Assembly (NCBI RefSeq): GCF_004027225.2
Contig: NC_044282.2
Location: 72,217,787-72,281,786, forward strand
Direction: 5' to 3'
DNA length: 64,000 nucleotides
Origin: Strigops habroptila
Taxonomy: Eukaryota; Chordata; Aves; Psittaciformes; Psittacidae
In this document: one piece after another, positions 12,001 through 27,000 of the stretch
Numbering within the stretch: position 1 is the stretch's first letter
How the letters are laid out: the number at the start of each line of letters is the position of its first letter
Notes under the pieces: generated by a model
What the model was told of the DNA's origin: nothing
The model's database searches: none
What the model saw: only the letters and a program-made list of their open reading frames with translations
Program-made: the position numbers and the translations under genes

Positions 12001-15000
12001 GGCATGATCAAACACTCCCCTGTTCCGTACTATACACTGAAAATAGCAACAAAAGGCATATATAAAAGCTTTAAAACAGTTTTCCACTGGGATAAATCTC
12101 TTGAGTCCTGTTCCAGAGCCCTCATAGGGTAAAGACAAGACTCCTCATGGGTACAAACAGGTTTTAGAGGACATCCTTGGAAAGATCAGTCTTAAGGCAG
12201 CCATCACCTCACTACTACTTATTTTCATCACTTGGCACATAGGAGCAGGATTCTCCTTGCAGTTCTTGCTGCGATGGGTGAACAAGGGCTCAGAAAGCAC
12301 CTGTGTGTGAGTCCATGGATGTGATGGACAATTCTTCCTCTTCGCCCTGGGATTATCTTTTCAGTACATGCTCACTGACCTGACAACACGCATCCAGCAG
12401 TGCCAAGCCACAAAAGTGACCCAGAGGACTGGCATGGGCCTCAGAAACTGGGCTGGCATTTTTCATCCCAAGCAAAAGAGAACAACAAAAGGAGGGGAAG
12501 ATAAAACCAGGTATGGCTGAGTTGGTACTTACTGTTGTCATAGATGGGGTTGGAAATCAAAGGAGGAAGAGCTAAGGTGTAGTTGCCGTGTTCGTCGGGG
12601 AGGAAAGCTTGGAAGCAGAGGCGGACCACGTTGAGGTCGTACTCATCGATGTTGTGGAGCTGTTCTTCAGGCACTGAGCAGCAGAAGGAAAGACAAGGCT
12701 GAGGATTAGACATCAAACCCAGCAGTGATTCTTTAACAAACCCCCAGCAAAAGGCGTTGCCAAAGCAGACAAAATGTGCCCGTAGTCCCTGCTAGCTCTA
12801 CAGGGACTGAACAAATAAACTCCTTGTATACAACAGAATCAGAAGCCTTTAACACTTCATCAAATGAGGCTGAACTGTCCTAGTTCTCCAGCTGTTTCTT
12901 GCCTATGGTTTCCTCACTTTGCCTGCCAGACCAGTTTCATGTATCCATAGTTTGAAAGTCATTCCCTGGATATGTTTCTCTCCTGTTTGTGCATGATAAT
13001 ATTTACCAAATGAATACTGCTCCCAGAGAGAAATATTTCAGTATGAAGAAGCCCTACGACTTAAGGTGAAGGTTTTCCACAGCAGTGACTTCTGCTACGT
13101 GACATCATTGTTTTCCTCTAGAAACTGAGACAGGAAAATAATCAGAAAGGCAGTTCTTGGGGAAAGAACAAAGCTGAAACAACACAAACCATCTCCCCAA
13201 ACCATCAACATCTGTGTCACTTCTGTGCCTTTGAGAAGAGTGATTAGTGGTATCACTATGATGGAATTTGCTAATACAACAAGCAAACCCTTGCTGGGAA
13301 GGATCCTTACATGTACTGTGTAAACCACAGGAATGCATATCCCAAGCTCAGCACTTGTTTTGTTCACTCTTTCAGTTATTTCAATCTCAAGACATTGGAC
13401 CTGGCATATCATACTGAACATTTCACGTACTCCTGGCTCAGTTCTGGGAAAAGCATCCTCTTGGAACACAATGCTTTCCTTTAAGGTATGACATTAAACT
13501 ATTACGCTGATATTCAGTGCTGACAAGATGAGAAACTGATTTAATTTCATTTAAGTAGAAGCACTGATAATTAAAATCATTTAAAGTGTCTCCTCTCCCA
13601 GTTCAAGCATAGTGAGATGCTCCTCGCAATTACCTAAAGAGAACGTGTGCCAAGTCACCAGATGACAACCTCTCGAGTTCACTCCTCCCCTGCCCTTTCA
13701 GAGGCCTCTTGCAAGAAGAGAAGATTAAATGTGCTTGTGATAAGAAGTGTGGGGATCCCACTGTACTGATTAGATTGCCCTGCTCTGACCTTTAGCATTT
13801 ATCACAGGTCTCCACGTTTATCGTGGTCTCCACCCTGCCACGAGTGGGATTCCACAGTGCCCACTTGAATGATTTCTTCCTTTTACCTTTTGAAAGTGTG
13901 AAATATTAAGGGCACTGAGCTCAGAACACTTTCCACTGGCATTTTCAGCCTTTCCTGTGCTCTGAATATCTCAGGTTCTCCTGGTCTCTACTGCAAAAAG
14001 AAATCAAGCCACCTTTCCCTTAATAAAAGAGGATCTCTAGAAAACAGGTTTGGAACAGAGGCATTTGGCAGCCTCTGCAGCACAACCACCTCTTGATCCA
14101 ACTGGACTTAAGACAAGTGCATTCCTTGGACCGCACCTTGCAGAAGGGCTGTCAGGAGTTAAACACTGCTTTGCTTCCAGCAGCTCGGCTGAGTCTAATC
14201 CACGCTCTGACATCACAGCCCCATCCCTGGCAGTGTTCAAGGCCAGGTTGGACACACGGGCTTGGAGCAACCTGCTCTAGTGGAAGGTGTCCCTGCCCAT
14301 GGCAGGGGGTTGGAGCTGGAGGAGCTTTAAGGTCCCTTCCAACACAAACCATTCTATGATGATCATGGCTAGCAGGCAATTGGTTCTCATGGACATTCTG
14401 GCATCAAGACTTACAATCCTGTGTTGTATCAGCCATTGGCAACCACATGGACCCAGCCAGAGTGCCTGAGCAGTAGTCAAATGTCAAACCTCTTCAAAAC
14501 TAAACTGAGCACAGAGATTCAATACCTTTGTGTAAGTCAGCTCCCTGCGGATAGAAGCTGAGCACTAAATCTGCATCTGGCTTTTCATTCTGAATCGAAA
14601 GTGAGGACTTTGTGGTTGCACAACCAAGTCTCTCATTATAAAGTCCTGAACTGCATCTGAGACACAAATAGTAGCAGACCTAAAGCTTAAAGAGAACTCT
14701 GTAACTGCAAAAAATACACTAGATAAGGAGAAAATCAGTAATGCTTCTGCTCAAACTGCATCATTTCCTATACTTTCCTATACTACTGCAATTCCCAATC
14801 AATCTGTTTAAGTACCCGATATAGAAAAGTTAACTCCAACTACTGATTTTTAAACCCTATTGCCAGAATCGTGGCAGGACACTGTGATCCACAGGATCAC
14901 TGTATACAGCTCATTGTCTTACAGCAAAACCACTGCTCCCGCTTTGCATGCTCTTATACATGATTTTAAACTAAAAAAATCTGTAGTTTGAAAGAGGAAG

Positions 15001-18000
15001 CGTTCAGTGAAGAATGATTCCTCTTGAGCTATTTTTAACCAGATGAGAAGAATACAACAGAGCAGAAAAGGAGAACAAGACGGTTGCAACTCCATCGTGT
15101 GATGACAGCCTTAAAAAAATAGGCTGGATTCCGTGTCGGTACAAAGCTTTCATCAATTCCAAAACATGGGACAATCATCCAAGCAAAATACAACGTTGTT
15201 ATTTTTAACAAACACCTAATCCTGCTCCCTCTGAAGTCGGTTTGAGAGCAGCCTCTCGCTTGAACGGGTGCTGGCTTACACCTTCAGGTTATTAAAAGCA
15301 AACAAAACCGGGGCAGACAAACACACTGAGTAATGCCTGGAGTATGGCCGGCCGGAGGATGGTCGTGTCATTCAGTGCTATTTCACCAACTTCTGCACAG
15401 GAGGACAGCAGACAGGGTTAAACCTGACTAACCTGAACTTATTAAAGTTAAGAAACGCTGTCGAAGAGTTTGGGAACAGTAAGTACTGGAAGAGGAGAAG
15501 AGTCACTGCTCCATCAACCTGAGCAAGCTCCACTCAACCAGCTCTACTGAAACCAGTGACGTGACACACGTGAAGCGAGGAGCAGATATGGTAAGAAAAG
15601 GGCTCAAACACAACGTATGAATAAAAGGAAGAAGTGCCCTGGCTTTGGCAAGGGTTCAACTTCCTCTTCTGACTGCTTCTCGCTGTGTGGTACCACACCT
15701 TACTGGCTTCATCTGAATCCAACCAAAAGAGCTGGAATCCAGCCAACAACCTGGGTCTGTTCCTGGGATGGCCCCATCTAATGAAAAACTAGCCTTAACC
15801 TGGCAGAAAATCATTTTCCATAGGTACCTATGTGAACAGGAGGATGTGAAAGGATGTTTCCAAGCACAGCTTTTTTATGAGGGGAAGGAGAGCTTTTAAA
15901 AGTAATGCTCGGCAGCTCAAACACATAGAAATTAAAGTGATATTTTCAAAGAATTTAAATTCTAAGGTAAATATGGGGCATGAGGCCAAAAAAAAAAACC
16001 AGCCATAAAAATACCACCAGCACAATGGTAAAAGAAAACTAACCTCACTCACCACGATTCTGGGAATAGAATTTCAAAAGCAGTAGTTGGAGTTACAGCT
16101 GGGGAGTATTTATTATCTGGTCTGCACCTCAAAGGGGCTACAACAGCTAGTAAATCCTTTCTTTATCAATCTGTGTACAACTCTGCTGAAAGAAACACTG
16201 ATTCCCCAGCTTAAAGAAATAATTACCTTTGAAATAATTCTCTAATCCATTGAAATAATTCTCTAATCCATTATCTGCTAACATGGGAAGAGACCGATAC
16301 AATCCCAGCGTGAGCAGGAAAAAAACCCACCCCATCCATTCACACTAAATCCTGAACTGCTTCCAACGTGAGCTGGCTCATCAGAACAGCTCACACCACA
16401 CCACAGGTTTGGGTTGTCCCCATCGCAGAGATTTCAGTCACTAAAGTCCAGAGATGCCCCACGATGGTCTTCACCATCCAGAAAGGCCAATGAGATAGCA
16501 TTCATCTGATGATATTACCAGGGGATTAAGGGCTCTGGTGTTTACTCATGAGGTGGTGCTACAGGGAAAGTGAAAGTTTATGGTGAACGCCAAAGAGAGA
16601 TGATGAAGTGTTTGGGGTTTTTGACTGATAACACCATACCTGATTAAACAGCAGATTCCTCACCCTCACCCTCCACCCAGCTTCTACGTAATGAGGTCAG
16701 AAACCTCTGGAGTGGGTGGTGCTGGAAGTACTGCAGCATCTAAACTTAACCTGCATGGAAACTTCCAGAGCAAACGATGTGGTGTGACACACTCAGAGAG
16801 GGCTCTGCTGTGAATACCATTTACCCTGCAAAGGGACACCGTGTGACCTTCCCTTCTCAACAAGGGGCTGCGGGGACACACAAGCCATGGCAGGTCTCTA
16901 ACGAAGAGAATGACCTCCCACAGACAACACTGCTTCACCAAGGAAACCACTGAGGAACACATACCATTACTAACCACCGTGAGCTGTATTCTGCCTTTTC
17001 TCTTATGCACATGATGGTTTTTAATTTAGGGATATGCTGGGAGCTCAGTTTCATTTGAGTGATGACACAGACATGGTTTGCCTCAAGCATTTTCCTCCTG
17101 GAGTACAAAGATACCCCCTCAGCCCTGATACCAACTGATCATAGAATGGTTTGGGCTGGAAAAGACCTCATCCAGTTCCAACCCCCTGCCACAGGCAGGG
17201 ACACCTTCCACTAGAGCAGGTTGCTCCAAGCCCCTGTGTCCAACCTGGCCTTGAACACTGCCAGGGATGGGGCAGCCACAGCTTCTCTGGGCACCCTGTG
17301 CCAGCGCCTCAGCACCCTCACAGGGAAGAGCTTCTGCCTAAGAGCTCATCTCAATCTCCCCTCTGGCAGGTTAAAGCCATTCCCCTTGTCCTGTCCCTAC
17401 AGGCCCTTGTCCAAAGCCCCTCTCCAGGTTTCCTCGAGCCCCTTTAGGCACTGGAGCTGCTCTAAGGTCTCCCCTCAAGGAGCCTTCTCTTCTCCAGGCT
17501 GAACCAGCCCAGCTCTCCCGGCCTGGCTCCAGAGCAGAGCTGCTCCAGCCCTTGGAGCATCTTCGTGGTCTCCTCTGGACTTGCTCCAACAGCTCTAGCT
17601 CAGTTTAACTCAGCCTATGCCAGAGGTTTTGCATAAAAGACCAGCTCTGCCCAACCTCCCATTTCCAGCACTACTCTTAGGCTGGTCCTAGCTCTCATAT
17701 GGTGAAACCAACCAAGGAACAGGGCTGGCTCTGTACTAACTTGCTAGAAGAAAAGAGGAGAAGCCTTGTGTTTTCAGTCGGTCCGTTCTCATGACCATTA
17801 GTCCCGGTGCAAGGGCAATGGTGGAAGCAGACACAGGCAGTGAAAGGAAGGATTGATGACCCCTTCCACTCCTGGTGCTGATTTGTGCCAGGTTCAACCA
17901 GTCAGGGAACTGGGTGGAAGTCCCAGGTCCCTCTTGGTGCTTGGGAGGTACACGTTGGATGCAGTTTACTCCCCCCATGCTATGCCCACACTGGACCCCA

Positions 18001-21000
18001 AGTATTTGACTGATGTCTCCTATAGCTGAACTCTACACAGCAAAAAAAGACCTCACCAGCCAGTTTAATGCTACATTTGCTGCTTCTAAGTGAATTACAA
18101 TCACAAAGGCACAAAGGAAGGAGCAGATGTCCTGCTGTGCTGTTTGTCCCTCGCTGACAGAAACAGAATATGGTGCTCTCTTTGAACCTGGGCTTTAGCA
18201 ACTGGATACCTCCAGCTGCTCAGCTACACATATAGAGGCACAAACACCATCTAGTAGCACTTGCTGAGAGGTAGAAGTTGGGAAGAAGGGGAGGGAAGCG
18301 CCATGGCAGCGCTCTGTTTCTCCTCCTGATACACCCATGCCGGGTTTATGCCTCTGTGATCCATGAAGAGATAAGCTGCAATTAATTCTGCAGGAAAAAG
18401 AAACCTTTGCACGTACCTATAAACACAACATGTGTCAGCAACGCTCAGTGATTTAAATAAAGCAAAACCTTTGTTATTAGTGCAAATGACTGAAATCCAG
18501 ATGTCAGTCAATAAATACCCGAACTACCATGGACACATTCCCCTGTTTTACAGAAGAAACACATGGAAGGTGGATGGCCTGGCCTCATAGAAAGGCCAAG
18601 GGAAGAACTGGGAATACAAATTAACACTTGCAAAACTCAGTCCTCGTTGTGTCTAGACAATGTTTTTCTGAATCTGGGCTCTTTTCCTGGAACTAGATTT
18701 AAGCAAATATACACATCAGCCTCCATACATTTGTAGCACATTATTTAGTAGATTCTGATTATAGTAAAGGTCAGCATTTTTTGTGTCTCTTCTTGGTAAT
18801 TTTCATTTTTCAACAATCTGAAAAGGGGCTGTCCTTTAGCTTAATACACACATTTCAGCATAAACAGCAGGAAGCATTTACATGAGGAACGAAAGAACAA
18901 AGGGCTTTTCCAAAGGTAAAAGCTAACGTCATGTTAGGATCAGGACATTCAGCTTTCCAAGCGGATTTGCTCTGTGCCTCTTCAAAAGCAACTCACTCTT
19001 ACCAAGATTTTCAGCTTGAGAATTTAGGTGGTGGTTACAAATTGCTTTAATTTAAGGACAGAAGTTTAAAGTTTCTCATAACATCTCTCTACAACTGCCT
19101 GACAGGAGGATGGAGCCAGGAGGCGGCTGGTCTCTGCTCACAAGGAACAAGGGATGGGACAAGAGGAAACAGCCTCAAGCTGCACCAGGGCAGGTTTAGA
19201 TGGAGATGAGGAACAATTCCTTCTCCAGAGGGTGCTCAGGCACTGGAACAGGCTGCCCAGGGCAGTGCTGGAGTCACCGTCCCTGCACATGTTCACACAC
19301 TGTGTAGCTGAGGCCTCAGTGCCATGGGTTAGTGGTGGCCTTGGCAGTGCTGGGGAACAGTTGGACTTGATGATCTTAAAGGTCTCTTCCAGCCTGGTTG
19401 ATTCCATGATCTGGGGCTTTCTCTATAGAATTAGTGGCCCTAGTGAACGTGCCCAATGTGGGTGATGGGTGTCAGAGGAGAGGGGGACCTATGAGTGAGG
19501 GAAGCTGCTACTGCTGCAGCTGCGGTGAGTGCAGGAAGCCAGCGTGGGGCCGAGCGCGGCGGAGGCGTGCGGGGGGTGTCGTGGAGACGGTGACGAGCGC
19601 GAAGCCCCCGCGGGTCAGCTGCTCGCGGGCGGAAAGGGGAAGCGGTGAAGGAAGGAGTGTGGAGGCAGCCGGAAACACAGCGAGGTGCTTGTCAGCAGCA
19701 GCGCTGACACGGGAACGGGAACCTTGGGCACGCACCGAGCTCCAGGGAAAGCCAATCTCATGCAATGGGTTGGGTTGGAAGGGACCTTAAAGATCATCCA
19801 GTTCCAACCCCTTGCCATGAAGAGGGTTATTTATACCCTCCTGATCCAATGCCTGAAATCTGGCAGTTCTCTGGGTTTCTCCAACTCTTGGGAGTCACCC
19901 ATTTCCCTAGGAAAAGGCTGGTCCTCCGTCATTGCTAAATACAGTTTTCCCCCTAAATTTAAAGAACACGTTCAGGGCTTTTCCTCATTGATAATTAACT
20001 CAAGTTGTTATTAAGTCAATTGTTGTCTCTATGTCAAGTCACACCCACCCACAAAAGCTCTTAACTGAAAACTGGCTCTTCTTTTAATTTGAGTTGGCCG
20101 TACATCAGACAATGCACGGAAAGACAAGGATATGGCATAACTCAACAGCTACTAAAAAGAAAACAAACACCGTAGAAAGCAGACGTGGACCAGCTCCACT
20201 GGAGGAGTAACTCTGCTCCTCCAATGCTATTTATATGATCATCATGACAAGGAGTCCTAGTTACTGTGCACCATCTCCTTGGCATGCTCAGGAATGAGAG
20301 GCAAGAGAGATTTCTAGAATTGGTTAGCTTATTAAAGGACAAAAATAGACGTATGTATATACAGATGGTAGATATATAGATATATATGGATGCACTTAGT
20401 GAACACAATAGATCACAAACATACCCAGAGACAGGGTGGAACAGCAATTCTCTCTCAAACAAGGCTAACCCAAGAGGATCAACCGGAGGCCAAGTCATCC
20501 CACTTGCATCCTACTGAATGCACACACTGTACAGCCTACACTGGACTTAAGGGACAAAGGCTGACAGCTGATTGTGGGGAATTCATTGTGGAACAGCCTT
20601 ACAGGTACACTTGCAGAATGACTCGGACGCAGACAGCTCCAGCAAGGTGCACAGCATGGTTTGCAAACACCAACTTCTGATCACCCAGGGGTTCACAGAC
20701 AGACATCAGCTGTGTCAACTATATAGGCAAGAGTGCTGGAGAACATGATCTTAAAGCCCACACATCTTGACCAAGCAACTTCCTACCGTTGCTGATGACG
20801 ACCCTTATTCAGTACGTGTCCATACTGTATGCTGGAAGGGTAGGATGGGAGGGATGACACCACCAGAGGATTTGCGTTAGGGCTCACCCTCCCTTTGCAT
20901 CCCACTTGTTTGTGGCACCTGGGCTACCCTGGAAGATGACAGCCCCTTTCACAAAGAACACAACTCTGTGGACTCACACCTTGCTCTCACTTCATCCCTC

Positions 21001-24000
21001 ACTGACAAGTAATATGCATGCTGGCAGGCTGGAGGCATTTTGCATCTGTTAATAGGGTCAACACTGAACCTCTGCCCTGAAAGGAGGCTCAGGACAGGGA
21101 CTATTTGTTCCAGAAGGTGGGAAAGAAAAAGCAAAAACCACCAACACAAACACCCCGAAGGCTGCTTTTCAGCTCCATGAAATTCCTTTTATGATGCTTA
21201 TACAAGAAATGAGTAACACCAACTTGCAACCTGCTTCAAGGATGCACCTAACTCAGAAATGTCTCTAAATAGAGGAGTCAGATGCCTTTCTGAAGACACG
21301 CAAATAAAGCACAATGCAGGATGGATACAATACAGCCTGTGCAAGTGATACTCTTCTGACCTTAAAAAACAAACTAATGCCATACATAAAACTTTCAATC
21401 TTATCAAGCAGCGAACATGATGGTGAGTGCTGCTAATGAAACCCTGCTTTGATCAACCGAGTACACCTATATTTCTGTCACCAATCCTGTTTTATTAGAC
21501 CTTGGTCCTTGGCCTTTCTGGGCTCTGCTTCGCGTGGGACTGCCCTGGAGGCCATTCCCAAGCAGCTCTGCTTTGTGCTGACACGTTAACAAGTGCCAAA
21601 AGGCAATTCCAGAGGCTGGGGATTGCCAGCGGCCCCTTCTCAGCACAACCCCTGCCGAGAGCAGGGTTCTGCCCTGTGTGTCACCCATGCGAGGCTCTCC
21701 CTGCCGCCAGGGCAGGGCTGTGGTCTCCTCTGCTGCTGGGCTGGTGGGAAGTAGCTCAGGATCTGCCCTGATGCCTGTAACAGCCCCAAAATGATCAGTG
21801 CATTTGGAGTTATGTGCCAGCCACTGTGAAAATCTCCTGTCAAATGACTGTAGTTGAGCATTTGTTCACTATTACACTCAGCAGTGCTATGAACAGAGCT
21901 AGCTATGTGGTAGCTAAAGTTTATTTGGTGAAATACACGTACAAAAAAGGATTTTATCATGTTCTTTACTGCACGACATCAAGAGATTTTATCATGTTCT
22001 TTACTGCATGACATCAATGCATTTTTTTATTTACGGAGTAAAACAAAGCCAAGAGGGCTGCAGAGAAGAGTTCCCCTTTTTTGTTTGAAATCAAGTTAGA
22101 GCTGGCTGAGTCAAGGTAACATGATTAAACTGTTTAAGTGCTGCTGATGGACTAAACCCATGTAAAAATGGGTTTTTACAGATGCTGTTGTGTGCATACA
22201 TTATCAGAACCAGGATTACTGTTCAGATGAACCATTAGAACCATCAGCCTGACTCCAAATGGCTGCTCTACAATTAAGAAAAACACTCAAAACACTTCTC
22301 ACTCTGTAATAATTTCACCAGGCTTCTTTTTGTCTCAATTCAGGGACATGTGTTTTGAAGCAAGCCAGAAAGCCAGCTCTCAGCTCTCTAAGAAGGGTCT
22401 TACCTGAATTCAGCAAGACTTCTGTGAGTATTAATAATAAAAAGTATTTGGAAGATCTCCAAGTTCCTGCCACACTTAGGCAAATACATGACTGCTTTAG
22501 CTAATAGTTTTGGGGTATTTATGCTTTACATTTAATTCTTCCCAGTTGTGCCTGTGTGTTCCCCACCCCATCTCTGCATTGAACTTTACAATCATACAGC
22601 CGTGGGATGAATTCAGCAAGTTGATCTGAGGGGAAACCACTCTTTTGTGAGTTGGTTTTCCATTGGAGCAACTTGCTGAGTCCATGTAGCCTCACAGGCT
22701 CTGTATCTGGGGTGAGGAAAGTAGTAGGAGTGTGTGACCAGGGATGGAGGGAAGAGGAGGGTGACTCTTTGAGAGCAGCCCACAGATGAGCCATCATCTA
22801 CAACTACAGTGGGTAGAGCCTCACTGGTGTGGTTCTGTAGCAGCACAACCTGCCTCAGACTTGATCAAGATCACTACGACCATGGAGCTCCTGAGAGCCT
22901 CTACCAGCTCCTGTGCTCTAAAATCAAGCGAGCAGCAGCTTTGAGGAGTCCTGAGCTCCTGAACTGCCTGGCTGAGGGGTCACAAACACCAGTGTCACAA
23001 CAAGAGAAGAGATGGGATGGTGGCAACCTAGATTTAGCTTGGTTTAAGTTGTTGCACAGTGATGCTAATTCAGTCTTTCATTTTCATAGCTGCCCAAACC
23101 GGGGAAATCTGATTCCTAAGACACTTGCAGAAGTTTCCAGGGCAGGTTTCTGCTGCTATCCCATTGCTGCTCCCCAAGCAGCAACTCACATTGCTGCTGG
23201 GGATAAAGGACAGGGCAACTATTCAAAGAGATTCGCCATGTTATGACAATGAGGAAAGTCTAGGAGAGGCACAGAAAGGGAAGACTGTTTCCCCCCCAAA
23301 AAAAGAGACATTTTGGAAAAAACAAAGCTCCACAAAAGCAAAGGCAGGACAAGCGGAACCCACCACCCTCACAGTGAACCAGCTGATTTCTACTCACCAT
23401 TGAAAGGGTTGATCTTCTTGGAGATTCGTAAAGAAATTGATTCCTTCAGGTCTTTCTTCTTCACACACTGAATGCCCAAATTCTGAAAACTGAAGCACAT
23501 TGGGCAGCATTTCAGCAACTAATAAAATCTTCAGTGTAGAATATTCAGTAAGTTATTTGATGTTGACTCGTGTGGTAACACACAGTGTGAGAAGTGGAAA
23601 AAAAGCTTATTTTGAGAAGGGTGTAAGATCTGGATGCTGGTTTTTCTAAAGTAAGAGCAGAAACAGAAGTGAAAAACACTAAAATACAATCCTAAAGAAT
23701 TTATATTCTTTATTCATATATATATTACTGTATTAAAAGTGTTACTCTGCAGTAAAACTACAGAGATTACACAGTTAAATACTCGATCTCGCGTAATTTA
23801 TAGTGACAATTACTTTTGCTATCAATAAAGCCGCTGGTTTGCATTAGTTCAGGATTTTCTCTCCCCTGCTTTTGTACCAGGGAATGTAAATTTCAAACAC
23901 TGTTTTAAAGGGGTTTTTTTGAAACAAGTCAAAACAGGTCTTTAAACCTGGCATAGTTATGGAAAAGTTCTGAGGAGCTGCAGCTCTTCCTGATTTGCAT

Positions 24001-27000
24001 AAGAGCGCAGGTCACCCCGATGCAGGAGGTGGGGGGAGTCCCAGGCGAGCTCTCGTTCCCACATGGAAAAACCATGACATCATCAAAGCTGAGTGGATGT
24101 AAAGCAGGAAGTAAGAAAAAAATGCAAAGAAATCTCTGTGTTTCATGATGTTACAATAAGCCCAGAGGACGGGTCGCGCCAGCAGGCATCTGTATCCAGA
24201 AGCACTGGCTATTTCCCTTCCTTTGAAACTCCACAAAAGCTCTTTGCTAAGCCTAAATACCTAAAAAACCACTTTAATGCACCTAAAGACACTCCTCAAT
24301 GCACCTAAACGTACTCCTCAATGCACCCAAACATACTCCTTGTCCCTGCCAGCACTCTCAAGAAGAGTTCTACGCTTCCCTGCTCCGAACAAGACTACCC
24401 TGGCGTGACGTTAAGTTTAATTTCCTTGAACTCCCTTCCCTGTTCCAAATATGCTCTGTTCAGAGGTTCCCAAATCCTCTGCACTCAAGCTCCACTTCCA
24501 GAACCTTCATTCACCAGCGGAATGTGTAAGCTTCCCTTTGAAGCTCAACATGATAACCCAGAGGAGAATAAAACACAGTAGCATCTCATAACTCAATAAA
24601 GCACTCTGGTTTCATATTCTGGCTACTGACATGCAAGATCTGTACTTTGAGGAACAATCCTATTTCTATCTACTCTTGTGGGCAGCACTTTTTTTAGGGC
24701 TTGGTCACAGCAAATACTACTTTTTCTCAGGCTTGGTCACAGCACGTATTACTTTTTCTCCCCCAGAACACTCCATCTATTCCACAGATTCAGTCTGAAG
24801 CACACTTCAAAAGCGATAAACAGGCTCAGTTCCATATTATACTCCCAGTCCCAGCCATCCACCATAAATTACAGATATCAAGCAATCACATACACAGAAC
24901 TGACCTTGAACAAAAGCTCTACCCAGCTACACCAGACCTAAGAGCCCTTACTCTGCACCGTTCAACCACTGAACAAAGCCTCTCCTGGACAGAAACCAGG
25001 ACCCATAATTCTCAGGTTATAAATGTCTTCTCCACCATGTGCTGTCACAGCAAAAGTGTCTATTGAACCATCAGTAAACAGAGGGCTGAATCAGAGGAGG
25101 AACTGTCGAGAACCTCAGCACGGCTGCAGGGTTTCACATCAGCACTGGCTGACAGGAAGCAAGCGAGATAACGAGAAGAGAGAGGGAGAAGTAGGAAGAG
25201 AGAAGAAACATGACAAACATTTAAAAGAAACCTATGATATCACTCATGCAGAGGGACAGCAAGCTAGGAAGTACAAATGTGAGTACACAGGTAGTCACAC
25301 AAGCTCCAACAGCCATGCTTTTGGCTTGATGTTTTGGCCAGGGAAGGCTCTGATCAAGTTCAGGCAGCAGTACAAAGATCATCAAATCACAGGCAGAACA
25401 AACCACTTTGTTCAACCAGAACTACAGGGGGAACTTTAAGCAAGCAGGAAGCAGAGTCATTACTCAAACCAGCCCCAAATCTGGGATTAATAAATCCATT
25501 TCTGCAGGAAAAAAAACTCAAAAAATCCAAACAATAAATAGGATTTTCGCTCCATTTGGGATGCTCAGCAAGAGTAAACAGCCAGAATCACTACTAAGAG
25601 AGGACACCTCCTGCTCACTAGTATTGTATGAGGCTTTTCTCCAACACGGACTCGAAGAGAAGAATGCGAAGACTGAGTCACCAGCCACAAAAAGGAAAAT
25701 GACTTTAAACATCCAGATCCAATTATGGATCACACTGTTCTTTCATCTCAAAGCAACCAATGATTTGTTAAAAATGAGTGTACCGATGCTGGAAACATTT
25801 CAAAGAGAATGTTTCGAGCCTCCTCCCATCAGTGTCAAGCTCAATGGAAGCTTAGAGTTTCACATTATCAATAAAGTGAATTTAGATCACTTACTATTTT
25901 GTAGGAAACCAAGAGGCTTATAACCTAATGATATTGAGGATTCAAGGATATACCAAACAATCACAAGGGTCTCAAATGATGAGACACAGCATTACGTGAA
26001 AGAACATGATCTGATGTATCATGGAAATGAAATCAGTATTTGCAGGTAAGTATTTGCAGAGCATCCCTGCACTTTCTGGCATTACAGCCTGTAACAGCCT
26101 CTCTGCCAGGCCTGCCTCATCCTTACACACTCAGCCTTGTGCAACAGAATGTCAAAAGGAAAAACAATCAGTGTCTTCCTGTATCCGGTGAACGTAATGT
26201 AACCAGAAAAGCTGTTAAGCAATCAGGCTTTTCTGCTTCGGATTAGAAGACACAGAGTTGAGAGCAGGAAATGGGATGGGCCAGAACACAGACATCCTTT
26301 GACCTTGAGTGAGGAAGCTTGATTTGAGAGAAGAGAAAGGAGAAGCTGGTGAATGGATGGTCAGAGGAAGATGCAAGGTCCCTTAACAGCTGTTAAGCTG
26401 TGAGATATTCACAACTGCCTTTTAGACAAGGTGAAGGGGAACTCTATTTGCAGGGAAGCTGACGAGGATGAGGTCGCAACAATCATGGTGGAAGGTTTAA
26501 GTGCCTGAAGGGACAGCCCTACCTTTCTAGAGAGGTGTAATAGTAGGGGAAAAGTTATAGGAGTTACATTTACTAATCCTTTTCTACCATTTGCCAAGTA
26601 GGACAACACTGTGAACCAAGCTAAAAGCAATAAAGTAATAAAGCTATTAGCATATGTAAGAGCAAGAGACAGTACAGTCAACACGCTACATGCCACCTGA
26701 ATACACGGCAGCACATCCATGATCACCTGAGCCTGGGCTGTACGTTGTAGAAGCATCTCCACCATTACAACTATTTATTTCACCATCAGGCAATCATCAC
26801 CTTCAAACAGAGTGTGTCTTCAGTCCTTTAATAGTGTTCTACTGACTAAACCCACATAAATGCGGAGTAATTTCACTAACATCAACAGAATCACATCAGC
26901 CTGAGAGCAGGGCGTAAGAGCTACTTACACATTGAAATATTTACCTCATTTTCTTTCCAGCTCAGTTACCTTTACCCCAGAGCAATAGCCTACTTCCAAG

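Larger units (their letters stand above)
8365..12532 (-). other. REL: REL intron 5
   Basis: GT-AG intron of about 4.2 kb. It contains two + strand CR1 pieces (11298-11570 and 11851-11925). The remainder (8365-11297, 11571-11850, 11926-12532) holds only short chance ORFs and no feature I can name. Confidence 0.85.
12674..23397 (-). other. REL: REL intron 4 (largest intron)
   Basis: GT-AG intron of about 10.7 kb. It contains CR1 pieces at 14217-14360, 17141-17603, 19085-19410 and 19762-19820, and tandem duplications at 16230-16271 and 21951-22020. The segment 19440-19760 is locally GC-rich. No additional exon was recognised, and the remaining ORFs look like chance. Confidence 0.85.

Noticed and set aside
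22809-23246. 145-codon + strand ORF in REL intron 4
   Set aside because: No motif, opposite strand to REL, no flanking splice signals that would suggest an exon.
25408-25923. 171-codon + strand ORF in REL intron 3
   Set aside because: It lies inside an intron on the opposite strand, has no recognised motif, and fits chance length.
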